A stretch of DNA of 64,000 nucleotides, taken from positions 1-64,000 of the forward strand of contig JAEWKZ010000109.1 in the NCBI GenBank assembly GCA_023393525.1. The letters run 5' to 3'. How positions within the stretch are numbered: position 1 is the stretch's first letter; every line of letters starts with the position of its first letter. The translations under genes and the position numbers were made by a program. This DNA comes from Pseudomonadota bacterium (GTDB lineage: Bacteria > Desulfobacterota > Desulfovibrionia > Desulfovibrionales > Desulfomicrobiaceae). This document shows, in pieces, positions 62,431 to 64,000 of this stretch. Below the pieces are notes generated by a model. That model was not told the DNA's origin, ran no database searches, and saw only the letters and a program-made list of their open reading frames with translations.

Positions 62431-64000
62431 ATGTCCATATCACACTGCGTCATCGGCATCGACACCGGCGGCACCTACACCGACGCCATCGTGCTCGACC
62501 GCCCGTCGGGACGGGTCCTGGCCGGGGTCAAGACCCCGACCACGGCCCACGATCCGGCCCTAGGCATCGGGCGCAGCCTGGAAAAAGCCCTTCTCGCCTC
62601 CGGCGCGCCTCCGCGCAGCGTCGAACTCGTGACCGTGTCCACCACCCTGGCCACCAACGCCCTGGTGGAGGACAAGGGCGCGGAGGTCGGACTTTTCATC
62701 ATCGGCCACGACAAGCGCCTGCGCATCCCCGTGGCGGACATGCGTTTCATCCCCGGCGGCCACAAGGCCAGGGGGATCGAATCCGAGCCTCTGGGCATGA
62801 ATTTCCTGCTCGACGGCATCGCAGCCATGAAAGGCCGGGTGGACGCCTACGCCGTCTGCGCCATGCTGGCCTTCGAAGACCCGACCCACGAGCTGGTCGC
62901 GGCCAAAGCCATCGAGCTCATCGACCCCCGGCCCATATTCTGTTCGCACCAGGCCAGCACCCGACCCGGCATGGAGGAACGCGCCGCCACGGCGGTGCTG
63001 AACGCCCGCCTCCTGCCCGTGATGCAGGATTTCATGCGCAGCATCGCCACTTCCATGGAACGCCTGGGCCTGTCCTGTCCGGTGCGCATCGTGCGCGGGG
63101 ACTGCCGCAGCATGGACCTGCGGGAGGCCGCGCGCAATTCCTCGGCCACCGTGGCCAGCGGCCCGGCGGCCACGGCCCTGTTCGGCGCCCATGCCGCCAA
63201 GGACGAGACCGCGCTGATCGTGGATGTCGGCGGCACCACCACGGACATCACCCTGATCCGAAAAGGGCGACCCGTGGTGCGCGAAGAGGGCATGACCATC
63301 GGGTCCTGGCGCACCCACGTGCGGGCCGTGGAAATGTACACCGTGGGACTGGGCGGCGACAGCCTGGCCCGCATCGACAGCGGCGCGCTGTCCCTGGGCC
63401 CGGCCCGGGTCGTGCCCCTGTCCCAGGCCCATCTGTGCCTTGAGGGCGCGGCGCTCGAGGCCGTGACCAATCCCCAGGCCTGGCTCGGCGCGGACCTTTG
63501 CGCCCAATGCGTGCAACTGGCGCCCGGAATCCCCCCCGGAGAAGACCGCATCCTGAAATGGCTCGCCGAGAACGGCCCGGCCACGCCCGCACGGCTGCGC
63601 CGGGAGCTGGGGCTGGCCGAATCAAGCCTCGAAAAGGCCATCGTGCGCCTCCAGGCCGCGCGACGCGTCATCACCTGCGGCTTCACACCCACCGACGCCC
63701 TGCACGTCCTTGAACGCCTGCGCCTGGGTGACTGCATCCCCGCGCGACGCGGCGCGCAGGTGCTGGCGGCGCTTCTGGAACTGAGCCCGGAGGCATTCTG
63801 CGGCCAGGTGCTGGAAAAGGCCTATTCCACCATCGCCACAACCATCCTCTGCGCTCTCGGCAACCGCGAAGTCGGCCCGGCGCTGGCGCAATTTCTCCAT
63901 CAGTCCGAGCCCAGCGCCTTGCTCGACATCACCGTCCGGGTGCGGCCCCGCATCATCGGCATCGGGGCGGCCGCGCCGTTTCTGCTGCCCGATGTGGCCA
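62431..64000 (+). CDS. Hydantoinase/oxoprolinase family protein (3' end beyond window)
   Basis: At least 523 residues, cut by the window edge. The N-terminus CVIGIDTGGTYTDAIVLD is the ATP-binding signature of the HyuA/oxoprolinase family and VSTTLATNALVE follows. A second nucleotide-binding half has LIVDVGGTTTDITLIRKGRP. Near 365-430 there is a winged-helix-like stretch (ARLRRELGLAESSLEKAIVRLQAARRVI) followed by GFTPTDALHVL, seen in a subgroup of this family. It probably hydrolyses a cyclic amide with ATP, but the substrate is unknown. The AGGAAAC ribosome-binding site supports the start. It is divergent from the oxidoreductase genes. Confidence 0.85.
   Translation, partial: MSISHCVIGIDTGGTYTDAIVLDRPSGRVLAGVKTPTTAHDPALGIGRSLEKALLASGAPPRSVELVTVSTTLATNALVEDKGAEVGLFIIGHDKRLRIPVADMRFIPGGHKARGIESEPLGMNFLLDGIAAMKGRVDAYAVCAMLAFEDPTHELVAAKAIELIDPRPIFCSHQASTRPGMEERAATAVLNARLLPVMQDFMRSIATSMERLGLSCPVRIVRGDCRSMDLREAARNSSATVASGPAATALFGAHAAKDETALIVDVGGTTTDITLIRKGRPVVREEGMTIGSWRTHVRAVEMYTVGLGGDSLARIDSGALSLGPARVVPLSQAHLCLEGAALEAVTNPQAWLGADLCAQCVQLAPGIPPGEDRILKWLAENGPATPARLRRELGLAESSLEKAIVRLQAARRVITCGFTPTDALHVLERLRLGDCIPARRGAQVLAALLELSPEAFCGQVLEKAYSTIATTILCALGNREVGPALAQFLHQSEPSALLDITVRVRPRIIGIGAAAPFLLPDVA

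Overview
The window is a high-GC chromosomal stretch of a Gram-negative, probably anaerobic bacterium. The gene content suggests a deltaproteobacterium of the Desulfovibrio/Desulfomicrobium type (inference, no search was run). The clues are the tig-clpP-clpX-lon cluster, a two-subunit 2-oxoacid:ferredoxin oxidoreductase, an AapJQMP-type amino acid transporter, the AblA/AblB compatible-solute pathway, many HD-GYP/GGDEF signalling proteins, LPS-core glycosyltransferases and a TorD/DmsABC-like molybdoenzyme operon. Nearly all of it is ordinary chromosomal backbone, with short mobile or accessory patches.

Layout. 1-1450: dispersed repeats, then a tRNA cluster (Gly-GCC, Cys-GCA, Gly-GCC, Gly-GCC) with promoter and terminators. 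1539-6930: a HerA-like ATPase divergent from a YcaO-TPR / MoaE-like / OpgG gene row. 7016-11094: LPS-type glycosyltransferases (GT2 divergent from GT4-GT4-GT9). 11199-12346: a secreted protein and a DJ-1/PfpI protein. 12431-16536: amino acid ABC transporter. 16537-17162: a broken Y1 transposase inside an inverted repeat. 17163-23366: a periplasmic protein, then a LuxR-type regulator, TorD chaperone and a DmsABC-like oxidoreductase, with repeated TACCCA half-sites. 23658-27140: accessory patch with HipBA, a very AT-rich membrane-protein gene bounded by inverted repeats, and a NERD-domain protein. 27320-30897: histidine kinase plus REC/HD-GYP regulator. 31041-35435: Na/Pi cotransporter divergent from ppsA with Pho-box-like sites between them. 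35800-38804: ablA-ablB-YitT operon. 38805-39620: dispersed repeats. 39621-41864: a c-di-GMP operon (two small Cys-containing proteins, GGDEF, HD-GYP). 42539-44373: ABM protein, VTT membrane protein, membrane methyltransferase. 44611-50612: lon, clpX, clpP, tig, tRNA-Leu. 50722-59160: recD2, recR, ebfC, dnaX, ilvE, der, mtnA, all on the minus strand and mostly tightly packed. 59317-62199: parvulin and 2-oxoacid oxidoreductase. 62431-64000: a hydantoinase/oxoprolinase-like gene that runs off the end.

The less ordinary signals are: (i) related CAGATCTT-type inverted repeats bounding both the broken transposase and an AT-rich single-gene cargo; (ii) a candidate GGGTA-N8-TACCC regulon for the LuxR protein; (iii) the YcaO-TPR/MoaE-like pair; (iv) the small-Cys-protein/GGDEF/HD-GYP operon; (v) a roughly 360-bp composite dispersed repeat. 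No CRISPR array, prophage or rRNA operon was seen.
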